NCBI GenBank assembly: GCA_031292035.1
Contig: JARLHX010000416.1
Span: forward strand, 11,774-75,773
Reading direction: 5' to 3'
Length of the DNA: 64,000 nt
Origin: Negativicutes bacterium
GTDB lineage: Bacteria > Bacillota_C > Negativicutes > Sporomusales_B > JARLHX01
Shown here: positions 36,790-45,585 of the stretch, in pieces
How the letters are laid out: every line of letters begins with the position of its first letter
Numbering within the stretch: the stretch's first letter is position 1
The notes under the pieces: model-generated
Seen by the model: the letters and a program-made list of their open reading frames with translations, nothing else
Told to the model about the DNA's origin: nothing
The model's database searches: none
Program-made: the position numbers and the translations under genes

Positions 36790-36902
36790 GAGATTAGTTT
36801 AAAGGAGGAAATCTCTGTAATTACTTACTGAGTGTCGGACAACCGGTACATAGCAAAATTCCCGATCGACCCGCGGAAAATAAATGAATGGGGGATACGA
36901 AT

Positions 36903-38582
36903 ATGGCGAAACAAAAGATGACTACCTCTCAGGCGATTGTCACAATCCTGGAAAAAGAAGGTATTACCGACGCGTTTGGAATTCCTGGTGCAGGTATCAA
37001 TCCGGTTTATAAGTACCTTGGAATGTCCAGTATTAAACATTACTGTGTGCGTCACGAAGAAGCTGCTGTTCATGCAGCCGACGGCTATTACAGGGCTTGC
37101 GGCAAAATGGCGGTGGCTCTTTGTACGTCCGGCCCCGGCGCTACCAACTTTACCACTGGCATATATACCGCCAATATCGATTCGATTCCGGTACTTGCCA
37201 TCACTGGCCAGGCGGTTACCGCTCAGCTTGGTAAAGATGCATTCCAGTGCGTTGACATTGCAAAAATCTGCGAACCTGTAGCCAAAGCTACTTTCTGTGT
37301 AACAGATGCCAGCAAAATCGTTGAGGTAATGCAAAATGCCTTTAAGTTGGCCAAGTCGGGTAAACCTGGCGCGGTAGTAGTCGATTTGCCGCTGGATGTA
37401 CAGATGGCTGAAATCGAATTTGATGCCGATGCATATCAGCCCCTGGCCTGGGAAAACCCCCGTCCGGACATGGCTGACATTAAAAAAGCAATTGCCATGA
37501 TCAATGAAGCCAAAAGCCCTACCATCATCATGGGCGGCGGCGTTATTTTAGCCAATGCAAACGAGCTTTGCGTAAAATTTGCCGAAATGATGCAAATGCC
37601 GGTTATTACAACTTATATGGCCAAAGGCGGTATTCCTGTTGATCATCCGCTGGATGCAGGTCATGCAGGCATTCAGGTCGGCCAGCCTATCGGCAACAAA
37701 GTATTTGTCGACTCTGACCTGATTCTCGGGATCGGCTGCCGGTTTACCGACAGGCACACCGGTAATGTCAGTGTTTATAAAGGCAACCGCAAGTTTATCC
37801 ACATCAACGTGGAACCAAAAGAAATCGGCAAGATATTCCAGCCTGATCTGGGCATCGTGGCTGACGCCAAGTTTGCTCTGGAAGCCCTGATCGAGGTGGC
37901 AACCAAGGAAGGCAAGAAGAAAGATGCAGCCCGCATCGCCGCTCTGCCTGCCTTGAAAGCCCAGCTGAAACGCAAAACTGATTATGACACTGTGCCGATC
38001 AAGCCGCATAGAGTCTACGAAGAACTCAATAAATTCTTCAAAGACGACGCCATGTTCACCACCGGCTGCGGTCTGAATCAGATTTGGTCGGGCCAGCTGC
38101 AAGATGTCAGCAAACCTGGTCTGTATATGCCTTCCGGCGGCGCTGGTACGCTGGGCTGGGATATTCCTGGTGCATTTGGCGCCAAAATTGGCAACCCCTC
38201 CAAACATGCCGTCGCGGTGATGGGTGACTTCGGGTTCACCTTCCATGTTCAGGAACTGGCGACCGCTGCGGCTAATAATGTGCCGGTGATTGTTGTCATC
38301 GTGAATAACGCCTATCTCAGCCTTATCCGGCAAAACCAGAAATATGCCTATGGCTACGAGCACGCAGTCTCCATGGACGAAAATCAGGATGTCATGGATT
38401 ACATGAAGGTTGCTGAAGGCTTCGGCGGTGCTGGCGAACGGGTTACCAAACCGGAAGACATCAAAGGTGCTCTGGCCAGGGCTGTCAAGTCCAAGAAGCC
38501 TTACATCATTGATATTGTCTGCGAGAAGAACACCGATTGCTCGATGGGACCTGCTGTCGATTGCGTCAAAGAGTTTATCTAA
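36903..38582 (+). CDS. gcl: Glyoxylate carboligase-like ThDP enzyme (tartronate semialdehyde synthase)
   Basis: A 559-residue ThDP enzyme that closely follows E. coli Gcl along its length: EKEGITDAFGIPGAGINP, DSIPVLAITGQA, RFTDRHTGNVSVY, PIKPHRVYEELN and NNAYLSLIRQ. Gcl joins two glyoxylates to tartronate semialdehyde and CO2. The ThDP-Mg site is MGDFGFTFHVQE. Odd: E. coli Gcl has Val51 where nearly all ThDP enzymes have a catalytic Glu; here the site reads RHEEAAVH, so Glu52 is present. The next gene is tartronate semialdehyde reductase, which supports the role. ATG 36903 follows GGGGGAT. Confidence 0.85.
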   Translation: MAKQKMTTSQAIVTILEKEGITDAFGIPGAGINPVYKYLGMSSIKHYCVRHEEAAVHAADGYYRACGKMAVALCTSGPGATNFTTGIYTANIDSIPVLAITGQAVTAQLGKDAFQCVDIAKICEPVAKATFCVTDASKIVEVMQNAFKLAKSGKPGAVVVDLPLDVQMAEIEFDADAYQPLAWENPRPDMADIKKAIAMINEAKSPTIIMGGGVILANANELCVKFAEMMQMPVITTYMAKGGIPVDHPLDAGHAGIQVGQPIGNKVFVDSDLILGIGCRFTDRHTGNVSVYKGNRKFIHINVEPKEIGKIFQPDLGIVADAKFALEALIEVATKEGKKKDAARIAALPALKAQLKRKTDYDTVPIKPHRVYEELNKFFKDDAMFTTGCGLNQIWSGQLQDVSKPGLYMPSGGAGTLGWDIPGAFGAKIGNPSKHAVAVMGDFGFTFHVQELATAAANNVPVIVVIVNNAYLSLIRQNQKYAYGYEHAVSMDENQDVMDYMKVAEGFGGAGERVTKPEDIKGALARAVKSKKPYIIDIVCEKNTDCSMGPAVDCVKEFI

Positions 38583-38706
38583 ATCCCGGATTCGACAAGG
38601 CTCTGCCTGGGTGCCTGGGTCATATGATTGGACAGGCGACCGCTGGAGGCAGAAATACGCATTGCGATGCGGGAATGCAGCAGGATAACAACAAGTAGCT
38701 ATGAAA

Positions 38707-38790
38707 AAACCGGCAAATGACGACTGATGGGGGATTATTCCTTAAGAAAAAAATTCCGCGTTGAAACGTCGTATTTGCCGGTTTCTTTTG
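38707..38790 (+). terminator. Long-stem hairpin after gcl
   Basis: AAACCGGCAAAT (38707-38718) pairs with ATTTGCCGGTTT (38773-38784), extended by ACGAC/GTCGT with one bulged G: 17 pairs with a 43-base loop, then CTTTTG. It may terminate gcl transcription or regulate read-through into garR. Confidence 0.6.
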
Positions 38791-38871
38791 CAGGAAATAG
38801 TCACCATAACACGAAATTGGTAAGGATCGGAAAACACTATTTTCGTAACAAATACCAAGGAGTGAATAACA

Positions 38872-39756
38872 ATGAAAATCGGGTTTATTGGTCTCGGGAT
38901 CATGGGAAAACCAATGAGCAAAAACTTGCTCAAGGCAGGGTATGAACTGGTTGTTTGTGATGTCGTTAAGGCGGCGGTTGATGAAGTGGTTGCTGCAGGT
39001 GCAAAGGCCGCGGCGACTCCCAAGGAGGTCGCGCAGCAAGCTGATTTGGTCATTACCATGCTTCCCAATTCCCCACATGTCAAACAGGTAGTGCTGGGAG
39101 AAAACGGGGTTATTGAAGGTGCTAAACCGGGCCAGGTCGTGATCGACATGAGTTCGATCGCCCCGCTGGTGAGCCGGGAGGTTGGCGTCAAACTGGCTGA
39201 GAAGGGTATTGAATTTTTGGACGCGCCGGTTAGTGGCGGCGAGCCCAAGGCGATCGACGGCACGCTGTCGGTTATGGTCGGCGGCAAGAAAGACTTGTTT
39301 GATAAGTACTATCCAGTCATGAAGACGATGGCCGGCTCAGTGGTGCTGACCGGTGATATCGGTGCCGGCAATGTGACGAAACTGGCTAACCAGATCGTCG
39401 TTGCCCTCAATATCGCCGCCGTGTCGGAAGCGCTTGTCCTGGCAACGAAAGCTGGCGTCGAGCCAGATCTGGTTTTTCAGGCTATCCGGGGTGGACTGGC
39501 TGGCAGCACAGTAATGGATGCCAAGGCACCACTAATGATGGATCGTAAATTTAATCCCGGTTTCCGGATCAATCTCCATATTAAAGATTTGAATAATGTA
39601 TTGGAAACATCCCACGAAGTCGGGGTGTCGTTGCCGCTGACTGCCGCGGTCATGGAAATCATGCAGGCCCTGAAAGTGGACGGCATGGGTGACAATGATC
39701 ACAGCAGCCTGGTGCGTTATTATGAAAAAATGGCTCAAATTGAAGTGAAACGCTAA
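38872..39756 (+). CDS. garR: 2-hydroxy-3-oxopropionate (tartronate semialdehyde) reductase
   Basis: Reduces tartronate semialdehyde to D-glycerate with NAD(P)H. A 294-residue beta-hydroxyacid dehydrogenase with the nucleotide motif IGFIGLGIMGKPMSKNLLKA, substrate motif DAPVSGGEPKAIDGTLSVMV and catalytic Lys in GAGNVTKLANQ. It resembles E. coli GarR nearly block for block. AAGGAGTG precedes the ATG. It is next to gcl, giving a glyoxylate-to-glycerate route; no glycerate kinase is seen in the window. Confidence 0.95.
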   Translation: MKIGFIGLGIMGKPMSKNLLKAGYELVVCDVVKAAVDEVVAAGAKAAATPKEVAQQADLVITMLPNSPHVKQVVLGENGVIEGAKPGQVVIDMSSIAPLVSREVGVKLAEKGIEFLDAPVSGGEPKAIDGTLSVMVGGKKDLFDKYYPVMKTMAGSVVLTGDIGAGNVTKLANQIVVALNIAAVSEALVLATKAGVEPDLVFQAIRGGLAGSTVMDAKAPLMMDRKFNPGFRINLHIKDLNNVLETSHEVGVSLPLTAAVMEIMQALKVDGMGDNDHSSLVRYYEKMAQIEVKR

Positions 39757-39764
39757 ATAGCATC

Positions 39765-39812
39765 AAAGCCTCTTATTTCCAAGGGAGTCGTAACTGCGAT
39801 AAGAGGCTTTCC
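39765..39812 (+). terminator. Hairpin after garR
   Basis: AAAGCCTCTTAT pairs with ATAAGAGGCTTT across a 22-base loop; only three T follow. Confidence 0.55.
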
Positions 39813-40094
39813 CCCGTGGGGGCTGGGATAACCCTGCTCGATAGAGGCTTCTCTGCCGTCGCATTAGGTCGGTTTTTCGAAGCATGTTGATGGGTCTCAG
39901 TAAAATAGCGGTTTCTTGAATCGCGGCCCTATGTTGTGTGTCGAATTTTGCGAAAATTTGCGGAATTCTAATAACGATTAGGGTTGGTTACTTCCTATGT
40001 ATTTCATTGTGGCGTAAGCCAGTCTGCTATTGCGAATGGCGAGAGCGCAGCTGGAAGCAATGACTCAAAAGAGAAACGAAAGGGTGTGTCGCGT
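39813..40094 (+). other. Intergenic stretch before second LctP permease
   Basis: About 280 bases with no convincing gene. It holds a small inverted repeat AATTTTGCGAAAATT (39944-39958), a possible operator. I looked for a -24/-12 element here and found none with the right spacing. Confidence 0.4.
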
Positions 40095-41747
40095 GTGCAA
40101 TGGTTTCATAATTATTCAGCGGTAAGCGGTAGCCTGGGGTTAACCGCGCTGGCAGTATCGATTCCGATTTTCTATCTTTTCTGGGCGCTGGCTGTGAAGC
40201 GGATGAAAGGACATATCGCAGGTGTATCGACATTAATACTGACTATTGCTATTGTAGTTTTTGCTTATGGAATGCCTGTTAGTGTCGCTTTATCGGCCTC
40301 GGCCCTGGGAATGCTCAACGGGATTTTCCCGATCGGCTGGATTATTTTGACGGCAGTATTCCTCTATAATTTGACAGTTGAATCAGGACAATTTGAAATT
40401 ATTAAAAGCTCTATTTCCTCTTTGTCGACAGACCGGAGACTTCAGGCGTTATTGGTCGCCTTTTGTTTCTCGGCCTTCATGGAGGGCGTTGCTGGCCAGG
40501 GCGCCCCAGTGGCCGTCGCGGCAGCAATGCTGATTGGTTTGGGATTCCCGGCTCTGCCGGCGGCGGTCATCTGCCTTGTTGGCAATACGCCTCCTGTCCC
40601 CTTCGGACCGGTGGGAACTCCAACCATCATGATGTCCACAGTGACTGATATCAATAGTTTAATCGTATCCAAGGCCATTGGCTGGGATATGACCATCTTG
40701 GCGCTGGGCATTCCTATCTTTATGATGGTAGTTGTGGCCGGCTGGAAAAATGTCATGGAAGTTTTGCCGGCAGCCATTGTCGCCGGTGTCAGTTATGCTA
40801 TCACCAACCATTTGGTTAGCCAGAACATGGGACCAGAACTGCCGGCCATCTTGTCGTCCTTTGTGTCGATGCTCTGCCTGGGTGTCTTCCTGAAGTTTTG
40901 GAAACCGGCTCATATCTGGCGTTTTCCCAATGACACCGATGTCGCCAAGGAGACGGCGATCCAATACAGTACTGGTCAGATCATTCGGGCCTGGTCCCCA
41001 TTTATTATCCTGATGTTTGTCATGGGTGTCTGGGGAACCCCGACATTTAAAGGCTATGTCGCCAACTCGCTGCAATGGTTTGTCAATATTCCCTCCTGGC
41101 CTGGTTTGGACGGCATTGTCTTCCGGACAGCGCCCATCGTAGCGGCACCTGCTAAATACGCCGCCGGTTATCGTTGGGACTTTTTCTCCGCTCCCGGAAC
41201 AGCCATGCTGATATCTTCCCTGATCTCGATGGTAGTGTTGGGACTTAGCCCAGCTACCGGGGTTAGAGTATTTTCCAAGACGCTTAAGCAGCTTTCCTAT
41301 TCGCTGATCACCCTGGCTTCTGTTCTGGGTATCGGCTTTTTAGCCAACTATTCCGGTATGTCCTTTACCCTCGGGTTGGCTTTCGCCACCTATACCGGGA
41401 TGATGTTCCCTGTCTTTTCGCCGGTCATCGGCTATCTGGGCGTATTTTTGACTGGCTCGGTCACGTCATCGGCAGCCCTGTTCGGCAAATTGCAACAGGT
41501 TACCGCTACGCAGCTTGGCTTTAATCCGCTGCTGACCATTTCGGCCAATCTGTTCGGCGCCGATATCGGTAAGCTGATTTCGCCGCAGTCTATCGCGGTT
41601 GCCTGTGCGGCCACCGGCCTTGTTGGGCACGAGACCGATATCTTCCGGATTACAGTGAAATACTCGATTTATCTCCTCCTGTTCGTTATTGCCATCATCT
41701 TGCTGCAAGCCTGGGTCTTTCCAGGAGTTCTGCCCAAGGTCGGCTAA
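40095..41747 (+). CDS. LctP-family permease, second copy
   Basis: A 550-residue membrane protein of the lactate/glycolate permease family, distinct from the copy at 33730. Family blocks are FSAFMEGVAGQGAPVAVAAAM, PPVPFGPVGTPTIMM and SVTSSAALFGKLQQV...SPQSIAVACAATG. The frame is open to 39984; GTG 40095 is preferred because AAAGGG lies 10 bases before it and the protein then starts close to the first membrane segment. Position between garR and a sigma-54 activator suggests uptake of a related hydroxy or oxo acid. Confidence 0.85.
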   Translation: MQWFHNYSAVSGSLGLTALAVSIPIFYLFWALAVKRMKGHIAGVSTLILTIAIVVFAYGMPVSVALSASALGMLNGIFPIGWIILTAVFLYNLTVESGQFEIIKSSISSLSTDRRLQALLVAFCFSAFMEGVAGQGAPVAVAAAMLIGLGFPALPAAVICLVGNTPPVPFGPVGTPTIMMSTVTDINSLIVSKAIGWDMTILALGIPIFMMVVVAGWKNVMEVLPAAIVAGVSYAITNHLVSQNMGPELPAILSSFVSMLCLGVFLKFWKPAHIWRFPNDTDVAKETAIQYSTGQIIRAWSPFIILMFVMGVWGTPTFKGYVANSLQWFVNIPSWPGLDGIVFRTAPIVAAPAKYAAGYRWDFFSAPGTAMLISSLISMVVLGLSPATGVRVFSKTLKQLSYSLITLASVLGIGFLANYSGMSFTLGLAFATYTGMMFPVFSPVIGYLGVFLTGSVTSSAALFGKLQQVTATQLGFNPLLTISANLFGADIGKLISPQSIAVACAATGLVGHETDIFRITVKYSIYLLLFVIAIILLQAWVFPGVLPKVG

Positions 41748-41808
41748 GCGGATAAGGTAGGGGACAAGAGTATTGGATTTGGATCGTTGATTAAGAAGTA
41801 GCAGTAAC

Positions 41809-41838
41809 AAAAGCCCGCCTAGGCGGGCTTTTGCTTTA
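41809..41838 (+). terminator. Terminator after second LctP gene
   Basis: An 11-bp perfect stem (AAAAGCCCGCC with GGCGGGCTTTT) with a 2-base apex, then GCTTT. Confidence 0.9.
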
Positions 41839-41929
41839 GTGGCAGGCAAAAGGTTTTTGCAGGCGATTTAGCGAATGTGTCTGCTATAGATTGCCCATAT
41901 CATCCGGATAAAAATAGGAGTAGGGATAG

Positions 41930-43798
41930 ATGGCGGAAATAATGCTTATCGCGCCACAACCGGAGATTGTCGAATTAGCAAAAGATCTGGGCTGGGGCCT
42001 TCCTGAGATGGAAATTTGCCAGGCCCGGCTGGATGAAGGGGTAACGGCTGCCCGGGAGGCGGTAGCCAAGGGTACAAAAGTACTTGTTAGCCGGGGCCTG
42101 ACCTATCAGATGATTGCCGCTGCGCTGCCAGAGGTTCACAGCGTTGAAATCAAATTTAGCGGATATGATATCCTGCGGGCGTATCTCGAAGCCAGCTTAG
42201 TCGCAACACCGGTAGCCATTGTCGAACAACAAGAGGTTATAGACGGTCTGGCCAGCATTGAGGGTATATTGGGACTTGGCAACGCAACCATTAAAATTCC
42301 TTTCGACCATCGTTGGGATTATTCTGACGGCGTTGAGAAGGCCATTCGCCAGGGGGCAGCTTGTATTGTCGGTAATCAAGCGATAGTCCAGGCCGCAAAC
42401 CGTAGGGGGCTACCCGGTGTTCTTGTTCATTCGGGACAGGAAGCGGTGACGGTGGCTATGTCTGTTGCCCAAAATATTCTGGCCCAGCTCCGGTTGAAGG
42501 AGACGAATGCCCGGCAGCTTGACACCATTATCAATGCGGTTGACTATGGGATGTTGGCGGTGGACAAGCAGGGCAAAATCACCGCCATCAATACCGAAGC
42601 CCGCCGGCTGTTCGGACTAGAGGGAACAGGTATATCCCAGGAAACCGCCTTTGTCGAGACCATGACCCAGGCGACTGATTTAAAGGAGAAGCGGACCGGT
42701 CTGGTGGAAATCATCGGCGAAAATACGGAGGTAGTGGTCAATTATCATCCCATTATCGTCAATGACACGGTCAGCGGCATGGTAGCCACCTTGCAGGAGT
42801 TGAAACAACTGCAGGACATGGAGCAGAAAACTCGGCGGGAGTTGGCCAGACGGGGATGGGTGGCGCGGCATAAGTTCAGCGATATCCAGTCCAAGGCGCC
42901 GGCTATGCAGCGTTTGATTCATGATGCCAATCGCCTGGCCGGTTTTGATGCTACTGTACTGGTGCTCGGCGAAACAGGAGTGGGCAAAGAATATTTTGCT
43001 CATGCCATCCACAACGCCAGTCGCCGGAAGAACGGGCCATTTGTCGCGGTAAATTGCGCTTCTATTCCAGAAAACATTTTGGAAAGCGAACTGTTCGGTT
43101 ATGCCGAAGGAGCATTTACCGGTGCCAAACGGGGCGGAAAGATGGGGCTATTCGAGCAGGCGCACGGCGGCACGATATTCCTGGACGAAATCGGCGAAAT
43201 GGTTGCCCAGTGCCAGGCCAGGTTGTTGCGCGTATTGCAGGAACATGAGGTTTATCGTTTGGGTGATGACCGTACCATTCCGGTGGACATCAGGGTGATT
43301 GCGGCAACAAACCGCGATTTATGGAGTACGGTGCAGGAGAAAAAGTTTCGTGAGGACCTCTATTATCGTTTGGAAGTCCTAACCATCGAAGTGCCGCCTC
43401 TGCGTGAGCGGAAGGTGGATATTGAGGTGTTTGTGGGGCAGTTTATCCAAAAATTCAACCGACAGTACCGTACCGACGTGAAAGCTATTTCTCTGGATGG
43501 ACTGGCTTTATTGCAGCAATACGATTGGCCGGGTAATATCCGGGAATTGCAGAATATCGTGGGACGTTTGGTCGCGTTGGCAGGCGCCCCAGAAATCACG
43601 GCGGTCGATGTGTCGCGGTGTCTGAAAAACCGCCTGTCAGCCCCAAATACACTAGAGGAAGGATTTCAAGCTGCGGAGGCGGCTGTGATCCGGCAGGCGC
43701 TGGAAAAAGCAGGCGGGAACAAGCAGCAGGCCGCCGAATTGCTGGGAATTTGTCGTTCGACTCTATGGCGAAAGCTCAAACAGGCAGAGCGTAATTGA
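41930..43798 (+). CDS. Sigma-54-dependent activator with PrpR-type sensor domain, second copy
   Basis: A 622-residue enhancer-binding protein with the same plan as that at 20776: PrpR_N (about 1-190), PAS (about 200-310), AAA+ with GETGVGKEYFAHAIH, GAFTGA and TIFLDEIGEM, and a Fis-type helix-turn-helix (NKQQAAELLGICRSTLWRKL). It is diverged from the first copy, so it should sense a different acid. A -24/-12 promoter lies 219 bases downstream, in front of the MatC-like operon, its probable target. Confidence 0.92.
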   Translation: MAEIMLIAPQPEIVELAKDLGWGLPEMEICQARLDEGVTAAREAVAKGTKVLVSRGLTYQMIAAALPEVHSVEIKFSGYDILRAYLEASLVATPVAIVEQQEVIDGLASIEGILGLGNATIKIPFDHRWDYSDGVEKAIRQGAACIVGNQAIVQAANRRGLPGVLVHSGQEAVTVAMSVAQNILAQLRLKETNARQLDTIINAVDYGMLAVDKQGKITAINTEARRLFGLEGTGISQETAFVETMTQATDLKEKRTGLVEIIGENTEVVVNYHPIIVNDTVSGMVATLQELKQLQDMEQKTRRELARRGWVARHKFSDIQSKAPAMQRLIHDANRLAGFDATVLVLGETGVGKEYFAHAIHNASRRKNGPFVAVNCASIPENILESELFGYAEGAFTGAKRGGKMGLFEQAHGGTIFLDEIGEMVAQCQARLLRVLQEHEVYRLGDDRTIPVDIRVIAATNRDLWSTVQEKKFREDLYYRLEVLTIEVPPLRERKVDIEVFVGQFIQKFNRQYRTDVKAISLDGLALLQQYDWPGNIRELQNIVGRLVALAGAPEITAVDVSRCLKNRLSAPNTLEEGFQAAEAAVIRQALEKAGGNKQQAAELLGICRSTLWRKLKQAERN

Positions 43799-43881
43799 TT
43801 CCTTTTGCGCTATTACCTCTTGCCGTTGTTAAACTGGCAAAATAAAATGTTGCATTTATAAAACAACGATGTCGCATTATT

Positions 43882-43928
43882 TGAACATGTAGCTCGCTTG
43901 CCAGGACGCTAAGCTAGTCGCATGTTCA
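43882..43928 (+). promoter_or_regulatory. Inverted repeat, candidate enhancer site
   Basis: TGAACATG (43882-43889) is mirrored by CATGTTCA (43921-43928), with inner TAGCT/AGCTA also mirrored. It is 88 bases before the -24 element, a normal enhancer distance. Confidence 0.45.
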
Positions 43929-44016
43929 TTTTTTGACTTGTCTGGCAGGCAGTATACACAAGGTTGTCGAGGGTTTGTCCGTGAACTTTTTGTTTGCTTA
44001 TGGTGCAATTGCATTG

Positions 44017-44033
44017 TTGGCATGAAATTTGCG
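44017..44033 (+). promoter_or_regulatory. Sigma-54 (-24/-12) promoter of the MatC-like operon
   Basis: TTGGCATGAAATTTGCG fits TTGGCACG-N4-TTGC with one mismatch and correct spacing. The same TTGGCATG sequence occurs in the promoter at 22788. Confidence 0.85.
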
Positions 44034-44044
44034 GTTATTCTGTT

Positions 44045-44283
44045 AAGAGAAGATGATGCAATGAACGTGATATTTACATGCTGATTGTATTGATCTGATT
44101 ATCTTTGTGAAAGAAGGGGGGGACGCGGTAGTTATAGTGTAAACAGTAGTCAGAAAGCCGCCGGGATGAGATAACTGAGCGGCTACGGGTGAATCCTAGA
44201 GACGGATCGGTGCAAAATTACGTCGTTTTGGCCGCATGGTGTGGCGTGACACCGAACCAGTCATTTTAGAAGGAGGACAAAAT
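44045..44283 (+). other. Long structured leader of the MatC-like operon
   Basis: About 240 bases from the predicted start to the ATG. AGCCGC...GCGGCT forms a hairpin near 44157-44184, and two mutually exclusive pairings are possible near 44208-44253 (CGGTG with CACCG, or GGTGT with ACACC). I could not match it to a known riboswitch. Confidence 0.35.
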
Positions 44284-45549
44284 ATGGATGTTTCGATTCT
44301 CTCGCTGATTGCCTTGGTCCTTGCTCTGATTATTGCTTGTGTCTCACCTAAAAATGTTGGTGTCTTGGCTATCGCCTTTGCGTTTATTGTCGGTCAGATC
44401 GGGAATGTTCCGACTGCGAAGATTATCGGTGGGTTCCCGCTTTCACTTTTTATGACCCTCGCCGGTACGACGTACTTGTTCGGTATCGCTATCGCCAATG
44501 GGACGATCGACAAGTTTACCAAGTACTCGGTTAAGGCTGTAAGGGGCAGCGTAGGCATACTGCCGATTGTCCTTTTCTTTGTAGCCTTTTTGCTGTCAGC
44601 GCTTGGGCCGGGTCATACCGCCATCTTGGCGTTGATTTCAGCTCCCTGTTTGCTGCTGGCGGAAGAAGTCGGCATCCCGGTGTTTGTCATGGCCATGATG
44701 ATCGGGAACGGGGCCCAAGCGGCGGCCATGTCGCCCATCACCCCGGCAGGGGTCATTGCTAACAGCTTGGCCGCCAAAATTGGCTATACAGGGATAACCT
44801 GGCACTTGTTCTGGAATACCTTTCTCGGTCACGCTGTCGTCGGTTTTTCCGCTTACTGCCTGTTCGGTGGTCTGCGGCTATGGAAAAAGCAGGACCCGGA
44901 AGCCGCGGCTGCTGTCAAACGGATTCTTGACGTTCCGGTTGAGCCGTTCAACTATCAGCAGAAGATTACTATGGTCGGAGTACTTGTGTTAATGGTCTGC
45001 GCTTTGATCTTTAAGAGTGATGTGGGCCTTACCGCCTTCACCATTGGCGCCGGTCTCACCTTGCTGAATGCAGCCGATGAAGGCAAAGCCATTAAAGCAA
45101 TGCCTTGGCCAACTATTCTACTAATTTGCGGCGTAACCGTCCTCATCGGTCTGATGCAGAATGTGGGCGGAATGGCGTTGTTCGCCGGCTTTATCGCCAA
45201 AGTCTCGACGCCTGATACCGCCACTCTGGTGGTCGGTTCGGTGGCCTCGCTGATTTCGGTATATGCAAGTACATCTGGTGTCATCATGCCGGCGTTTATA
45301 CCGATGATCCCTGATCTGCTGGCGAAAATGGGTGGCGGCGACGGTCTGGCATTAGTGTATACCGTTGTTTTGGCCGGCCATATCGTCGATTTGAGTTCAC
45401 TGTCGCCGTCAGGAGCATTGCTCTTCGGCGGGGCGGGACCAAAAACTGATAAAACTAAGTTTTTCCGGCAACTATTGGCCTGGGGGTTTGCGATGGTCAT
45501 CGTAGGATCAGTTATCTCTTGGCTGTTCTTTACGGTGCTGAAAATTTGA
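44284..45549 (+). CDS. MatC-like / SLC13-type dicarboxylate permease
   Basis: A 421-residue membrane protein with about 11-12 segments. Blocks such as ALGPGHTAILALISAPCLLL, NGAQAAAMSPITPAGVIAN and STSGVIMPAFIPMIPDL resemble the MatC malonate/dicarboxylate carriers and the wider SLC13/ion-transporter clan. ATG 44284 has AAGGAGG 6 bases upstream; the longer frame from 44236 has no such site. It is first in a sigma-54 operon with a solute-binding lipoprotein and a 2-oxoacid:ferredoxin oxidoreductase. Confidence 0.78.
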   Translation: MDVSILSLIALVLALIIACVSPKNVGVLAIAFAFIVGQIGNVPTAKIIGGFPLSLFMTLAGTTYLFGIAIANGTIDKFTKYSVKAVRGSVGILPIVLFFVAFLLSALGPGHTAILALISAPCLLLAEEVGIPVFVMAMMIGNGAQAAAMSPITPAGVIANSLAAKIGYTGITWHLFWNTFLGHAVVGFSAYCLFGGLRLWKKQDPEAAAAVKRILDVPVEPFNYQQKITMVGVLVLMVCALIFKSDVGLTAFTIGAGLTLLNAADEGKAIKAMPWPTILLICGVTVLIGLMQNVGGMALFAGFIAKVSTPDTATLVVGSVASLISVYASTSGVIMPAFIPMIPDLLAKMGGGDGLALVYTVVLAGHIVDLSSLSPSGALLFGGAGPKTDKTKFFRQLLAWGFAMVIVGSVISWLFFTVLKI

Positions 45550-45585
45550 TTTTTGGTGCTATGCTGATGAGGGAGGATGATATGA

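Noticed and set aside
39813..40094. Possible sigma-54 promoter for the second LctP gene
   Set aside because: Several GG and GC pairs were checked; none has the required 10-base spacing together with a TGGC box.
33730..41747. The two LctP permeases as a recent duplication
   Set aside because: The proteins share family motifs but differ widely in sequence and loops, so they are diverged paralogues rather than recent copies.
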